From assembly GCA_034509425.1 (NCBI GenBank), contig JAVTVJ010000033.1:2046001-2110000 (forward strand): a stretch of 64,000 nucleotides of DNA, read 5' to 3'. Under the pieces are notes generated by a model. It was not told the DNA's origin and did not search any database. It saw only the letters and a list, made by a program, of their open reading frames with translations. Positions 27,739-40,100 of the stretch are shown in pieces (positions within the stretch are counted from its first letter, which is position 1; every line of letters starts with the position of its first letter). The DNA comes from Eopsaltria australis. Its lineage: Eukaryota > Chordata > Aves > Passeriformes > Petroicidae. A program made the position numbers and the translations under genes.

Positions 27739-29124
27739 CCCTCAGGGAAACTAAGCAATTTTGACATTGCCTTGTTGCCCAGGATACTATAAATACAAGG
27801 AAAGATCTTAGGTGGGGCTCATTTGACTAAATGTAGACAATCTACTAAACAAGATGAGTAGGCCGAAGTAAGAAAACAAGTCCTGGCCCCCAAGACTAAT
27901 TGATATTGCCCAGCTCCTATTCAGTCATGTACATGTTGTGCCTCTCTGGCAAAAGAGAGCTACTTGAATACAGAGCCAAGAACCTAGATAGCACCAAGTC
28001 CTGTTAAAAAATTTGCTCCTTGGATAATTCTTGGTGAGAAATGTACAATTGCCTTATAACTGAGACTGGCATATTAAGTTTCTTTCCAATGAATGAGAAG
28101 AAGGTACTAGAGGGATTTAATATTTAATTTAATAATGCCTAAAAACACCTATTTCTCACTACTGATTACAAAAGAAGGCTACAGCAACTAATTGAGGTAC
28201 AGAAAATTGCAGTGGTGACCAGAAGTTAGCTGAGATGAATCTGACCTCTGTGATCACTAAAAAAGGTAGTCTTTGAGGATTCTGTTTGCTCACATTCATC
28301 TATGTAAAGATGCTACATGGAGAGAAGAGGGAGGAGGTAAAAATCTCAAGCATGTTTCCTATAAAAGCAAAGAAACAGGGATAGCCTGTCAACTATTTGG
28401 GCAAGTTCAAACAATTTCAGAAAAAGTACTATGTGAGAGACAGAGACAGAAGGAGGGAGAGAGATGCAAGTTCAACACTTGATTTTTAGTCAAATGTGGG
28501 AAAAAGCCTTTGTACCAGAGAAGACTTTAGAGAAATTTATCCAATCTAATAATTTATATTCTATTGTTTCAAATAGTAATTTTAAAATATGCTGTAGCTT
28601 TAGTCCAACAGAAAAATGTTTGATATACTTGGGCACACTTGTATGGCAAGTGAGAGATGATAATGCAACCTCATCTTTATAAAAGTATTTTTCAAAAGAA
28701 TAATTTCATTTAAATAGTTATGGGCAATATACTCTTCACCTCATTTTAGACACCTATGGTGTCTGAATCACCTGAACCATTCAACTGAAGTTCCATTTTT
28801 AGTCAAAGAAGAAAAATGGACATTTCAAGGCACAGACCTTTTGACCTATTTTAGAAACAGATGATTCATGCTCTGCAAATGCCTATTTCATAAAGGGATA
28901 TGACTTACTTGGATGTAGTCCTTCACATTCTACGCTTACATTTAGTAAGCTGGTTCTCATTCTTCAAAGTATTTCTGCAAAATTTTGTGATGTTTTGTTA
29001 TCCTGGAGAATTAGAGAAGATTGAAAAATTAAGTATTGTCAGTTTGGTTACATATCACCAACAGATGAGAGGGACCACTTCCATATTTTGGGTACGGGAA
29101 GGGGTCATGGGGGAAAATGGTTCA

Positions 29125-29178
29125 TGTGTGTGTGTATATATATATAAATATATATACACACACATATATATATATATA
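29125..29178. repeat. compound (TG)n(TA)n(CA)n(TA)n microsatellite with inverted symmetry
   Basis: A GT run passes into TA repeats, then CA, then TA again. GTGTGTGTATATA on the left is complementary to TATATACACACAC on the right, so the tract can fold into a hairpin or extrude as a cruciform. Confidence 0.9.
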
Positions 29179-30463
29179 ATTCCAAGATGGATTTTAATTT
29201 TATACGGACTTAATTTCCTTCTCAGATGATTTGAGCATAATGATTCTGTTAAATACTTTTAATTCTTCCAGCCTTCCAAGCATGGTATGTCAGATTCCTA
29301 TCACTTGCAAATGGTTTTCTGATCTCCTAAACAGCACTGCACCATATTTTTGTCTTTAGATAAAAGGAAAACTTCAGAAAAGGCACATGGTTGATTTTGC
29401 TATGTATTTTTTAAAAGGAAATCTTTCTATTTTAAGTGGTGAAAAAAGTTAACTTACAATTTTGCACCATAAAATGTACCTAGATATTTATATTCTCTGT
29501 AATGACAAACCCAGTGGGCCTAACTATGTTCTCTATCAACCAAAATCATGTAGACCTCTCATCTGTCTAAAATTAACCTCATTCTCATGTGTCATTCTTT
29601 AGGGCAAACATTTAGATATGGAATGCAGAATGAAGTACAAATTCACGTAGAAATTAATGATTTACTATTAAAAAGAGAGTAGACCACAGTGCAGAGAAAA
29701 TGGCTAGAACAAAGCATGCAGACACTTTTTTCATGTGTTAAATCTTTAGCTTAAACTTTGGTTTTTGACTTAAATCAAATTGAAACAAACTCTCTGTTTT
29801 TATGGTAAAGAAAACAATCAATCTTTTCCAGCATAATACATTCATATTGATATGGCCACAAATGTCAGAGGATCTGTGACCTTTCTCTGATAGTCCTCAG
29901 CATTTTATCTTTTAGTACAGTTTTTGTATCAGGTGTTTTTTCTCTCTCAAACCCCCACCTTCTCCTGAAGTTCACTTAAAGTTTCACCAAAAGAGTTAGG
30001 GTCACATATTTTTTCTCATTCCTTTTATATACCAGGTTGCATATTATTGAGAATGGATAATTTCTACACATTTAAATTTCAGAAATTTAGCTTGTCTAAA
30101 TTTTTATATGTCTAGTTTTGTGCATACCATATTGTGAACCAGTTCTCTGCTGACTTGACAAGTTTTCTATTTTTCATTTTTTAATGTGAAATGTTTTGGA
30201 TTCAGTTACAAATATTCAGTAACATTTCCCCCTAGGAGTAAGCCTTCTCTCCACAATGAAAGAACAATACCATATTCTCAGCAAAAATCCTAGACCACTA
30301 AATGTTTTCTCAGGATTACTACTGATGAAAAGAGGAAAAGAAAAACATTTATCATCAATTTTTGGACCTTCTCTTTTGTATTCCTGAAGCTATGAGCACT
30401 TGATACAGAATGCTAAGTACTGGAGATGCACCTAGTGTAGTAGTCTATGTTAAATAAGTACCA

Positions 30464-30697
30464 TTGATTACTTCCCCACAGACAAGGAATTTAAAATCCA
30501 TCAATTCCTCACATGTGAGGCAGATTGCGATTTACATGTTAAAGTGCCCCTGTGAATTGATTTGCATAGGAAAGACTTCTGGCACAGTGAAACAAAGGAT
30601 TAGTGAGCATGACAGGAGTGTTATTAGCATAGAAAGTACAGACTCTCCTACAACACACCTTTCAACCAATGTAAATACATTCATCACAAATACGTAG
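30464..30697 (+). pseudogene. decayed GIY-YIG endonuclease-like relic, probably of a Penelope-like retroelement
   Basis: Seen: a 77-codon plus-strand frame whose middle reads IYMLKCPCELICIGKT, then QRISEH about five residues later, then a THL-containing stretch before a stop. Known: the endonuclease of Penelope-like retroelements is a GIY-YIG domain of the pattern Y-x-x-x-C-x-C-x-L-x-Y-(V/I)-G-K-T, followed by a conserved arginine in R-(I/V)-x-E-H. Here the IY and CIG tripeptides occupy the two signature positions and R precedes ISEH. Inference: this is a fragment of an ancient element. The frame is lost right after the THL region, and no reverse-transcriptase domain is recognisable upstream. 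No methionine context or promoter suggests current expression. The alternative is a chance open frame, but the order and spacing of motifs argue against that. Confidence 0.5.
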
Positions 30698-31044
30698 ATC
30701 TTGGTGGGTTTCCCAGCCAAGAATTAAATGAAGGTCTTGTCTCAAAAGCAGTAAGACTAAAGTTATAAACACTGGATGAGCCTGTGAGCAGAGACAGGGA
30801 TCTGCAAACAGGCCTTCCTTACACCACACTCAGGTGGACTTCTGGGTTTGCTTCAAGTGGTAAGATGCAAACATTTACGTCTGAGCTAATCTGTCAGATT
30901 TCTTTTTGTTGACAGTATACGGAAATAGAATGGTATGTTACATCTTATCCTAAGGCACACCTCTAAAATAAACAGAATTTCCTCATCTTACAATGGCATC
31001 TTTTTCTTCAGGTTTTTTTTTTCTTTCTGGTAATAAAAAACAAC

Positions 31045-31135
31045 TATAGAGTTATTAATGCTATATAACTTTATATATATATAACATTATAATATAACTC
31101 TATATAACTCTATAGAATTAACTATATAGTTACCA
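31045..31135. repeat. AT-rich TATATAAC simple-repeat tract
   Basis: Repeated CTATATAACT and TATATAT units, partly self-complementary, lie just left of the truncated LTR copy. They may have favoured breakage or deletion there. Confidence 0.75.
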
Positions 31136-31204
31136 AAGCTCCTATTATATACAATGCAAAACCCTTTAACACAGTCACTGGACACTTCTCCGCAGCTCAA
31201 TTCT

Positions 31205-31900
31205 AAGACAGTTCACACAGTTTCTCTGCTGCTTCTTTCTCCTTGGGGGAAGGACTCTTCACACCCCTCCCCTGCTCCAATGTGGAGTCCCTCCCACACA
31301 AGACAGACCTCCATGAACTTCCCCAATGTTAGTCCTTCCCATGGGCTGCAGTTCTTCACAAACTGCCCCATCATTGGTCCCTTGAGGGTGCAGCCCCTCA
31401 GGAACAGGCTGCTCCACTGGGTTCCCCATGCAGTCACAGGTCCTGCCAGCAAATGTGCTCCAGTGTGAGCTCCTCTCTCCATGGGTCCACAGATCCTGCC
31501 AGGACCCTGCTCCAGCACAGGCTTCCCATGGAGTCACAGCCTCCTTCAGTGTGGGATCCTCCACGGGCTGCAGGTACATCTCTGTTCCAGCTGAACTCCA
31601 CGGGCCGCAGGGGACTGTCAGCTCCAGCCCCTGGAGCACCTCCTGCCCTTCCTTCTTCACTGGCCTGGGTGTCTGCAGGGCTGCTGGTCTCACATATTCT
31701 CTGGCTGTATTTCTGCAGTCCCCCCCCACCCCCAGTCTTCCCAGAGGTGCTACCACCACCGCTGATGGGCTCAGTTGGCCAGTAGTGGGTCCATCCTGGA
31801 GTCGGCTGGCACTGGCTTTGTTGGATTTAGGAGGAAGCTTCTAGCAACTTCTCATAGAAGCCACCCCTGTAGCCCTCCACTACCAAAACCGTGCTGGCCT
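31205..31900 (+). mobile_element. avian LTR of the TGGTGGGTTGACC family, 5'-truncated
   Basis: Recognised from memory of a bird repeat with a GC-rich, internally repetitive body. Visible blocks in order are TTTCTCTGCTGCTTCTTTCT, GGAAGGACTCTTCACACC, repeated GCTCCA..GTG..GTCC units with CCATGGGCTGCAGTTCTTCA and TCACAGGTCCTGCCAGCAAA, and CCTCCACGGGCTGCAGG. The 3' part has CCTGGAGTCGGCTGGC, GGAAGCTTCTAGCAACTTCT and CTACCAAAACCGTGCTGGC near 31900. The AT-rich first part of the element is absent, so the left boundary is a truncation rather than a true LTR end. The relatively long open frames inside (the longest on the minus strand, 31259-31759) come from the GC-rich repeat units and are not genes. 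The minus-strand copy at 47011-47792 is the same family. Confidence 0.75.
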
Positions 31901-33609
31901 GAAAAGCCTTTATAGGTCAAATGTTTAAAATTGCAAATTATTTCCAAGGAATTCAACAGCACAGTGAGTACTTTCCTGCAATAAATAATGCACCACAACA
32001 GAGTAAAACTCAGAGCTGTAGCCAAGATATCCAAATTATGAGACTTGAGGAGACTCTGTAAAGTATTCACAAAGTCTATCTTTTGCATTATCAAGAATGG
32101 CCTGTATAGGTTTTGTTTACAGCTATTTAAAAGACTGATTTCTTCTGTAGTGGATTCAGAATAAAAATCTAATTTTAGATGCTTGTAATCAGCCTTATCA
32201 AGCTGCTCCGCTCCACTGTCTGTAAAGGCAGCCTTGACAAAATAGTCTTACTAAGTTGAATCTAAACCTCTGGAAATATTTCCATTTAACTTGCTTCCGA
32301 TTATTTTATCATCACATACGTCATTATATGTATGTGATAATGAACACCTATGGCAAAACATGAGTCATTCAGTGCTGCTGGACCAGACAGCTTCCAGTTC
32401 TGGAGTGTCACCTGCAAACTCTAGTTTCACCTTTTACTGCTGTAGTCCCTGCTGTGTATTATAGGCTTCCATTCAAACCACAGGGCTAGAAATAAGGTAC
32501 AGCTGCAGTAAAGGAATCTCAGTTGTGCCCCTGCCTTGGAAATTTAGCCCAGTGATCTCTACTGAGTCACTCGCATTTACGAGAGCTACCTTATTACTCC
32601 TCTCTGTCTCACTGAAATGGCTGGTAAACACAGCACTGTGCAGGAGCAGGGAAGACACTGGATTATTACACATTTCTTTTGAGGAAAATGCTGCCAGAAA
32701 AAAGTAATCTTCAGGCTGTGGGCTACCAGTTGTGAGGAGGCAGAAATTAATTCAGGATCTTTGTATATTTACATGCTATGCTGATTGAAAGTTCATTCTG
32801 GACTTTACCTAACCCAGCTTCTGCTGTTTCCCCTCCAGGAGGTTTGAGTATTAAATGGCATTGATTCTTCCTATGGAGATAAAAAACTGCAAATAAATTA
32901 ACATTAAAAGGGATATGCCCTTGAGAAAGCCAAAACACTGAGCTAAAAAACATCAACTTTAAAAGATTTGGCTGAGGTTAGTGCTCTTGATGTCTTAGTA
33001 TTGTGGCACTGACTGCAATAGTGAAATTCTTTGTCTTCTGCAGCACATTGCCCAAGGCACTAACGCTACCAGGATTAGGAACAAAAGTATCTTTATACAC
33101 AGGCACCATTCCACTAAAGTCAGGTTATTTCAGGGTTAGATCCCTGTTTTCTATTTTTCGAAATGATGTTTCATATCCTTGCATAGTGCTATTGTTCTCT
33201 TTAACTACAAAATAAATTTTAAAAAATTAGTGTGGTTTACTATTGGATATTTGCAGATGCTGCACAGCAAATCTTTTTACTCCCAAAGATTATGATATTG
33301 AATATGTGAAAGGAATTGAGAAAAAAATTTATATGCATAAAGTTTTATAAATTGTCTGTTGTGTATGGAAGGTTTTTAGCATACTTATTTTTATTTTGCA
33401 ACAATAAAAAGTCTGTTCTGTATTGCTTTTCCTCTATTTAGAACACAAATTAATTGAGGTCATGGTTCTGTTAGGGGAACACAGTCATATTTCTAGCAAA
33501 AACACCATGAAAATTTAATCTGTGTCTGAGAGACTTTTGACCTTTCAGACTTGCAGGGTATTTATTATTCCTCTTTTATTTTATGTAGGGAGTCCTCACA
33601 TTCATCTGT
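31901..33609. other. noncoding spacer
   Basis: No gene or dispersed repeat is recognised. A small inverted repeat lies at 32311-32338 and is listed separately. Confidence 0.55.
32311..32338. repeat. short inverted repeat (9 bp arms)
   Basis: ATCACATAC at 32311-32319 pairs exactly with GTATGTGAT at 32330-32338 across a 10-base loop. It is too short to suggest a specific RNA. Confidence 0.85.
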
Positions 33610-33860
33610 TCTCTTTAAATATTTACATTGTAACTTCTCCGGGTAAAGTACCACATGCTTAGCTTAAACATAATGGTCTTTATTTGTGCTGCTGCTCTCC
33701 TTGACGATTTTCCATTTTGTCAAGGGGTCTTTCCAAATTGCGAGGAAAAAAAAATCATCTTGACTGCTGTTTCTTAATTACATTTGATAAATCGTCTTTA
33801 ATAATTACTTCAATGAAGTATGGAAAGTAAATTATTGAGTGCAATTGCAACCTTTCATTT
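33610..33860. promoter_or_regulatory. candidate conserved noncoding block
   Basis: Non-repetitive, motif-dense sequence with homeodomain cores (TAATTA at 33775-33780 and AATAATTACT shortly after) and no coding frame. The texture resembles deeply conserved vertebrate noncoding elements. Conservation cannot be tested here. Confidence 0.25.
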
Positions 33861-35209
33861 CTAACATATTAGTCTCACCTTCCTACTTTTCCCTCTTTTC
33901 CCTGTGTGATCATTCACTTTTCTCTTTCTTAGGAAATAAATCTAAGTCTTCCAACCTCATTTATACTTTATATTTCATAATTTATTTATAATCTTTGTTT
34001 CAATTGCCTTTACTGGTAATTTATTCTACTTGTTCATTTGTCTTTTTTGAAATACATTGATTCTGTCCAAGTTTACTAATTTTCCTGGTTTGTTTACTTT
34101 GTCTTGTCATATTGTCTAGATTTCAACCCCTTCCTACTGTAAAGACATGTCCATATTCTAAATTTTTCTTTTTTTTTTTCTAGTTTAGAATGTTATATTT
34201 CCCTTTGACTGTTCTGCATTTTATATTTAAGAATTTTCCAAAGCTTATTAGATCACACTGAACAAGAGTCCTGCAGTGTTACAAAAAGGACAAGTTACAC
34301 TGAGCATGTAGGAGATGATTTGAGCAGATTTCTTACCAATAACTTTTAAAATACTTAAGGTTCTAGAACAGAACATTGTGCAAGGTCTGATTATTTTAGG
34401 TATACATCTCCCCTTTAAATAATATTTACAGTACAGTTACTAACATGATCAATATTCCAGTTTGCTTTTTTGAAATGCTGTCCTTATTCAATAATTAAAA
34501 TTATTATATAAAAGTTTTCCTTCATTTGTTTTCTCATACTACATATTGATTTTATTCTGGGTTTCCTGGCTGATCCAAGACAGAGTATATTGGAAGAGAT
34601 TTTCACATCTCTTTATGTAAAAGATTTTTCTTCTCCCTTTTGAGGTCCTGTGTGGATATTTTATGATAAGTATAAAATACCATCTGAAAAAAACGTTTTG
34701 AACACAATAAGCATCTATAGGAATTGTACTTACCTCCCCTGGATTCAGCCCACTAAAATACAGGCAAGTGATTCTGATTGGTCATTTATACTCCTTCTTT
34801 AATCAGAGTAGAAAAAGACAGGGATTTTCACAGGGATAGATGTCCATGCTGGGGATTGATACATGCTAATGAGGTAAGTAATGCACAGAATCCCTTTTGG
34901 GCTGGACCACTGATGGTGTTTACTCAGACTTTGCCTGGCATGATTTTAGGCAATGCTAATTCACACTTTTCAAAAGAGCTCCTGGGCAAAATTTGGGAAC
35001 TAGAATTCACTGGGGACTATTCGCGACAGGTATGTCAAACATAGCCACATGATTTTGGTCCCAAAACAGTGGCCACCAGCCTGACCTGCTTTGTCAGTTC
35101 CAATGAGTGTTCTGACAAATACAGTCTGGATGTCTAAAATTCAGATTACTTGGGAAAAGGTTTATCTCACGGGCACATTTTGCAGTCACACAGAATCCCT
35201 TTTGCATGA
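33861..35209. other. T-rich noncoding spacer
   Basis: The plus strand is strongly T-rich from about 33870 to 34200, with short poly(T) runs. No gene or known repeat is recognised. Confidence 0.55.
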
Positions 35210-35770
35210 AAGAAATTGCTAAAGTGACACTAGGACTTTATTTTAAATGTCTGCATTTTCTTTAATGAAATTTAATGAATGAAAACAGGAGCCAAGGCTC
35301 AGATTTGTCATGTCTGGCTTCACTTATTAACTGGCCAGCCAGGCCAGAAGATGAATCTCTGAAGCTAACAGGAAAAGGTGTCCTGAGTTATTTTTAGTGA
35401 CTGCAATCAACTTTAGCCCATAGACCGTAATTTCAAAATATTTCTGTTATGGCAGTTTTCTTTCCAATTTTTAATAAATTAACAAAAGGAAAAAATGGAC
35501 CAAGCACAGGCTCTTCCCTTTGGGGACATTTTAGAGCTGGCTGTAATGTCGTTTCATCATTTAATAATTGGCAATAATATTCAAATGGCAAGAAATCCTC
35601 TTTAACTTTCTTGTTTTGTTATATTGGAGAAAATGTCATCGGCTGTGGAAAGCATATCGATCAAAATACTTTACTAGCTTTTTTCTTTGCGTTATACTAT
35701 AGAAAGATGATAATTCACAGCAAAAGCTGAAAGGCATGGCAAGAATTATTTAACTTAGATAACAGCAATT
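35210..35770. promoter_or_regulatory. candidate conserved noncoding block
   Basis: No repeats or coding frames are visible. TAAT-type cores are frequent (TTAATAATTGGCAATAAT near 35560) among GC-mixed motifs such as the inverted pair CTGGCCAGCCAGGCCAG near 35331. It looks like developmental enhancer sequence, but this rests on texture only. Confidence 0.25.
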
Positions 35771-35882
35771 CTCACCTGTCTGTGTACGTTTCTAGGCTCT
35801 TTTTGTTGTGTCTTACTAACAGTCCAAAGATTTTTGGGGTGGTTTATTGCTGATACAAATGTCACAATACTACATTTTTTAA

Positions 35883-35917
35883 GGGGGGGCAGGGGGAGGA
35901 GGGGCAGGGTGTTGGGG
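35883..35917 (+). other. potential G-quadruplex motif
   Basis: Five G-runs of 7, 5, 4, 3 and 4 bases are separated by loops of 2 to 4 bases (CA, AGGA, CA, TGTT). This satisfies the usual pattern for an intramolecular G-quadruplex on the plus strand. It stands out sharply in an AT-rich neighbourhood and lies just right of a candidate regulatory block. Function is unknown. Confidence 0.75.
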
Positions 35918-36279
35918 AAAACTCACTTTTAAAGACAAAACTAAATTACACTTCTCATAATACACAAATAAGAAAAATTACATAAAAATACAGGCAAAGG
36001 GCCAGACTTTCAAGGCATTCAATGCACAGCAGGTCTACCTGAGAAAAAACCTTTTGAAAGTTCACTTATTGAGGTGTTGTAGTAGGAGATGCCAGATTTG
36101 AAGCATTTTGAAACTCTGGCCATTATTTGTGCTTACTGTGAGAACATGAGACATGTCCTAACAGACCAGAGGCTCACTCGTGCTCTCTGTGGCTGTGGCT
36201 AACAGAGCTGCTAAGTGACTAATGACAGAAACACGGTATATGTGATGAATGATCCCATCTTAGCTAGGTCTTTGTAAAT

Positions 36280-37170
36280 GTCAATTACTGAAGACACTTC
36301 TGACAAGGATGCTGTTCCCTAGGCTTTGTGGCATGAACCAAAGCCCATTTATACAGATGATATCTCAGATATATCGATACAATTGTTTTTAAAGCCGGAA
36401 CAGATTGTCATGGAGCAGTAGAAAAGGAGGATTCTAAAAAGGAATATGGTATTGGTGTTGGCTGCAAATGCACAAGTATCTAGATTAGCTGCACTGTTAC
36501 ACAGAAATCACATTATTTTAGTGGCCTTTTCTCTATTTTTATTCACCTTACTAGTTATTATTTTGAGCTTGTCTTCACACTTTATAAATGTGAAGGAAAT
36601 TTTATATAGTTCCAAGTTTGAATTATCTTTTTCTTTATTCCACTTTATTCTATATTTATAAAACAAATTCTATATATTTTTTAGACAAGGAAGGAAATAA
36701 GAATAAATTAATTCATCCCAAATTAATTAATGTAATAAAGAAGAGATCCTTCTGCACAGCGAGGGAGATTATGAGGTAATTGTCTTTTCAGGCAATTACT
36801 GCCAAAGCTTTGCCAAAAATAAAATTTATAGAGGGAAGTTAAGGGAGTATCCATGTAAATATGGACACATTGACAATATTCTTTTAAAAAGAGGGAAAGC
36901 AAATTTATGCACTCCAAGCACAGCTCCCTGTGCTCTTCAAAGGGAGTGACTTTCTTTTCCTTTTACTAGCTCCTCTGGGGTACTTGATGGACCAGTTCTC
37001 TCATTTCAAGTGTCTGATCCCAAGACATAAATTAATTTTAGATGCAATTTTTATTCTTTGTGGCTGCCAAAGCAATATTCACTGTTTGTTTTGGTTACCA
37101 TGGAGATAATTGACTTCCTGTGGTGGCAAGAGTCTTTTTTGGGGTATTAAAGGGGTTTGGATCTAGGGAT
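36280..37170. promoter_or_regulatory. candidate regulatory block with X-box-like and paired homeodomain motifs
   Basis: Repeat-free and noncoding. Motifs include TAATTG at 36778-36783 facing CAATTA at 36793-36798, AATTAATTAATG at 36721, and GTTACCATGGAGAT at 37094-37107. The last has a good first half-site and a weak second half-site of the RFX X-box (GTTNCC, spacer, RGYAAC). The length and mixed composition resemble conserved developmental enhancers. Function and conservation are inferred. Confidence 0.3.
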
Positions 37171-40100
37171 TCTCTAATTTTCATGCAGTGAAGAAAGTAA
37201 TTTCATCAAGAAAACCTTCGTAAGATTTCTCTCCCTCATAATTTGAGTAATTCATGTTATAATCTTGTGAGTATTTGGGTGCTTTTTTCTTTCCCTCATT
37301 CCTTTTGTAGCTCAGCCTGCACACTCCACGATGCTGGCTCAAACCACAGGAAAGGGTAGATAGTCTATTTATTAATGTTGTACTTTGGTCAGGCACAAGC
37401 TCCCAACAGCATATTATCTGATAGAACATCACTAGACACAAAGATAATAAAACATTTGATTATAACTTAGCTTTCGAAATGGATTGTTTAGGACTCAGAG
37501 ACAGGCATTTCTGACAAAAAAATCTTGTGCTGAAGTTGTCTATGAAGAACAAAAACCAAAAGCCATTCAGTTTATATTAGCTATGTCTCTTACAGAGCAC
37601 TAAAATTTGGACGGCTCATACCAAACCTTCACCTCGACAAAATAGTCTCTCTGAGTATACAGCATCTTTATACTCAAAAAAGAAAAAAGGCATGTTCCAA
37701 AAGTATGGATAACCAAAAAAATGCTCAAAAGTACCTTCTAAGGAATTCCAAAATTAAAGATGATATGAATCTTGAATCAAATCTTGTAAGCTCTTGAACC
37801 AAATACTTCCAGCCACAAAGTATGACAAGGGACTTTGTGCAAGATTCAACTGAGCTTGGGAGGATTTGGTTTATTTTTTAGTATTTGAAAAAGGATACTT
37901 CAGCAAATCAGCTCCAGCCAAGAAAGTACAAAATTGGAATGGTTAACTTTGGTGAAATGATTGCAGTCACTATCCATCCCTTTCCTCATGCCATTCACAA
38001 CAGCCGTTCACAACACTCCTCTCTTCTGAGTTCAGGCATTATCATATTAGCTATGAACAAAAACCTTAAATGAGCCAAAAGATACTGGGACTAATGCTCA
38101 GTGTCCTGTGTAAATAGCCCTGAGCCTACATATGCCTACTCAGGATTTATACACTCCTCAGAGCCAGCTGGTGCTGCTCAGCATAACTCTGTAACAATGG
38201 TCAGGATCAGGAAGGAATGGAGGGATGGAGCTGGTGGCAAGCACTGCCCTCCACACCCAGGTACACAGCAATAGTCCTTCTGTGTCAGAAGAGAATGCAA
38301 CACGATGTGGTGCACCAACAGATATGCTCCCACAACGCCTCTCTGGAACTTGAGGTGGTACTGCAAGTCCCTGAGGACTAATACCTCTAAGTCCTCCAGC
38401 TGCAGTGGTAAGCTTATGCATTTCCCAAGCACGAGGCTTTCACTGAAGACACAATAAAGCTTTTGGACAAATCTTCGTTAATAACAAGAATTAAAAGGGG
38501 ATTTGTCTTGTTTCCACGCTAACAGTGGATAAAAGCATATAAACACAGAAGGGATTATAAATAAAATCTACATTAATCCCACGATTAGCTCTCTGTCCTC
38601 TAGTCTCCACCTCCGATGTAGAGGGTCATGCCCTTTAAACCACAAAATCTGTTACAGTTAACAAAAAATCACACACAGTAGTCGTTGTAGTTCTTTTCTA
38701 ATGCACTGGAGTTTTTAGTCTAGTTTGTTTTGAATTTTGTGTACAACACCAAAATGCTCATGGGTATTCCATGCAGGAGTGTACTTTTGCTCCATGAAAA
38801 TAATGTCTTTTGTTCCTAAAGCATTTCACAACAAAGAAAAAAAAAATAGAATCAATAATAAAAATGGAAATGTTTGAGAACAAGTAATAGTAGGGCAAAA
38901 CTTTAGAAATCTCTTTTTAAGTGTACAACACAAAATCAATTTGCCATGACCCTGAGAGTCAGCTGTTCTTGCCCTTGTGACAGAAGAGGAAGAAAAAGAA
39001 ACAACTTAAAGCAGTACATAAAAACCTTTTGCTTCCCAAAATTTTGGAGTGTTTTTGAGGTAGAAGGATGCTTAAAGCAAGCTTCCACATTTTTGGCAAT
39101 ACCATCCCATAATTTCTTTTTTAGCGTCTGACATAGCTTTAGACTTCTGGTGTATCAGTCATTTAGCTCTTCTTTTTTGTACATGGAGATTGTTCTTTAG
39201 GAAGTTGGTGACATGACAACCTCTAGTGCTTTGCAAGTTCCCCACCTCCTGCATTCAGGATCTGTCCATCTAATCTGTTATTATTAACTAAGATTTATTT
39301 TTCACGTTCATCAAAATCTGAATGTGAATAACAACCCAGGATTTAAACCAGAAGACGGCCAGGCAATATAAAAATACTTAGACTGTACAAGAAGATTGAT
39401 CATACTGGAGCAACATACTGGATTTTTTTCAAAAAATAGCAATGCAGCCATCAGCAATTATGAAAAAGCAGTTTTTAAGCAACTGTCTCAAGTTTTCTGG
39501 GCTGCTTTTGTGTTCAACTGAAATTTCTATTAATCTTTCCTTAAATTAACTGCACTGAAGCACTCAGAAATTCTTTCACAAAATGTTCATTCCTCCACAG
39601 TATTTCTAAAGAACAGCCTAATACAATGTAGCTGTGAGAGATATGAAGAGGAGACAGAAATAGGAGTACTTAATTTGGATTTCCTAAAAGGAATACTTGA
39701 ATACAACTTTTTTTCTAGCACTGCAAATGCAGTTTCTGTAAGAGGTGTTTAAAACATTATGATGGGGATTTCTCTCCTTATACTGCATTTAGAGATCCTG
39801 AATAGAAAAATCCTGTTTTCCTATTGTTAGGTCAAGTTACATCAAGTCCTTGCTAGTAAAACAAAATCTTTAGCATTCTATTGCAATGTTAATGTATCTA
39901 AAACCTCTGAGACTCAATATTGTGATCTTTTGTGATTTACTGCAGATAAAACTCCTGTGCAGCTCCAGCAGCACTTTAAAGCATAGGATTTTACTAAGTA
40001 GAAAAAGATTTTCAAGCTAAAGTAAGCACATGAAAAGATTCAATCTAATGTCACTGAGTTTAGAAACCTGTGTTCTAAGAATCTGATGTGCAGAGAGTGT

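Larger units (their letters stand above)
21126..30463. other. AT-rich noncoding spacer
   Basis: There are more than 9 kb without a recognised gene or dispersed repeat. It holds only simple tracts and small palindromes, listed separately (25981-26000, 26487-26527, 27722-27738, 29125-29178). Open frames are short and lack protein-like composition. Confidence 0.55.

Noticed and set aside
31259..31759. Longest open frame of the window (166 codons, minus strand)
   Set aside because: It lies entirely inside the GC-rich repetitive body of an avian LTR, overlaps an equally open plus-strand frame and has no domain.
37181..37441. Minus-strand frame with a polar, Y/N/E-rich C-terminal part
   Set aside because: The tail looks somewhat protein-like, but I found no matching pair of good splice sites and no known protein, so it was not listed as an exon.
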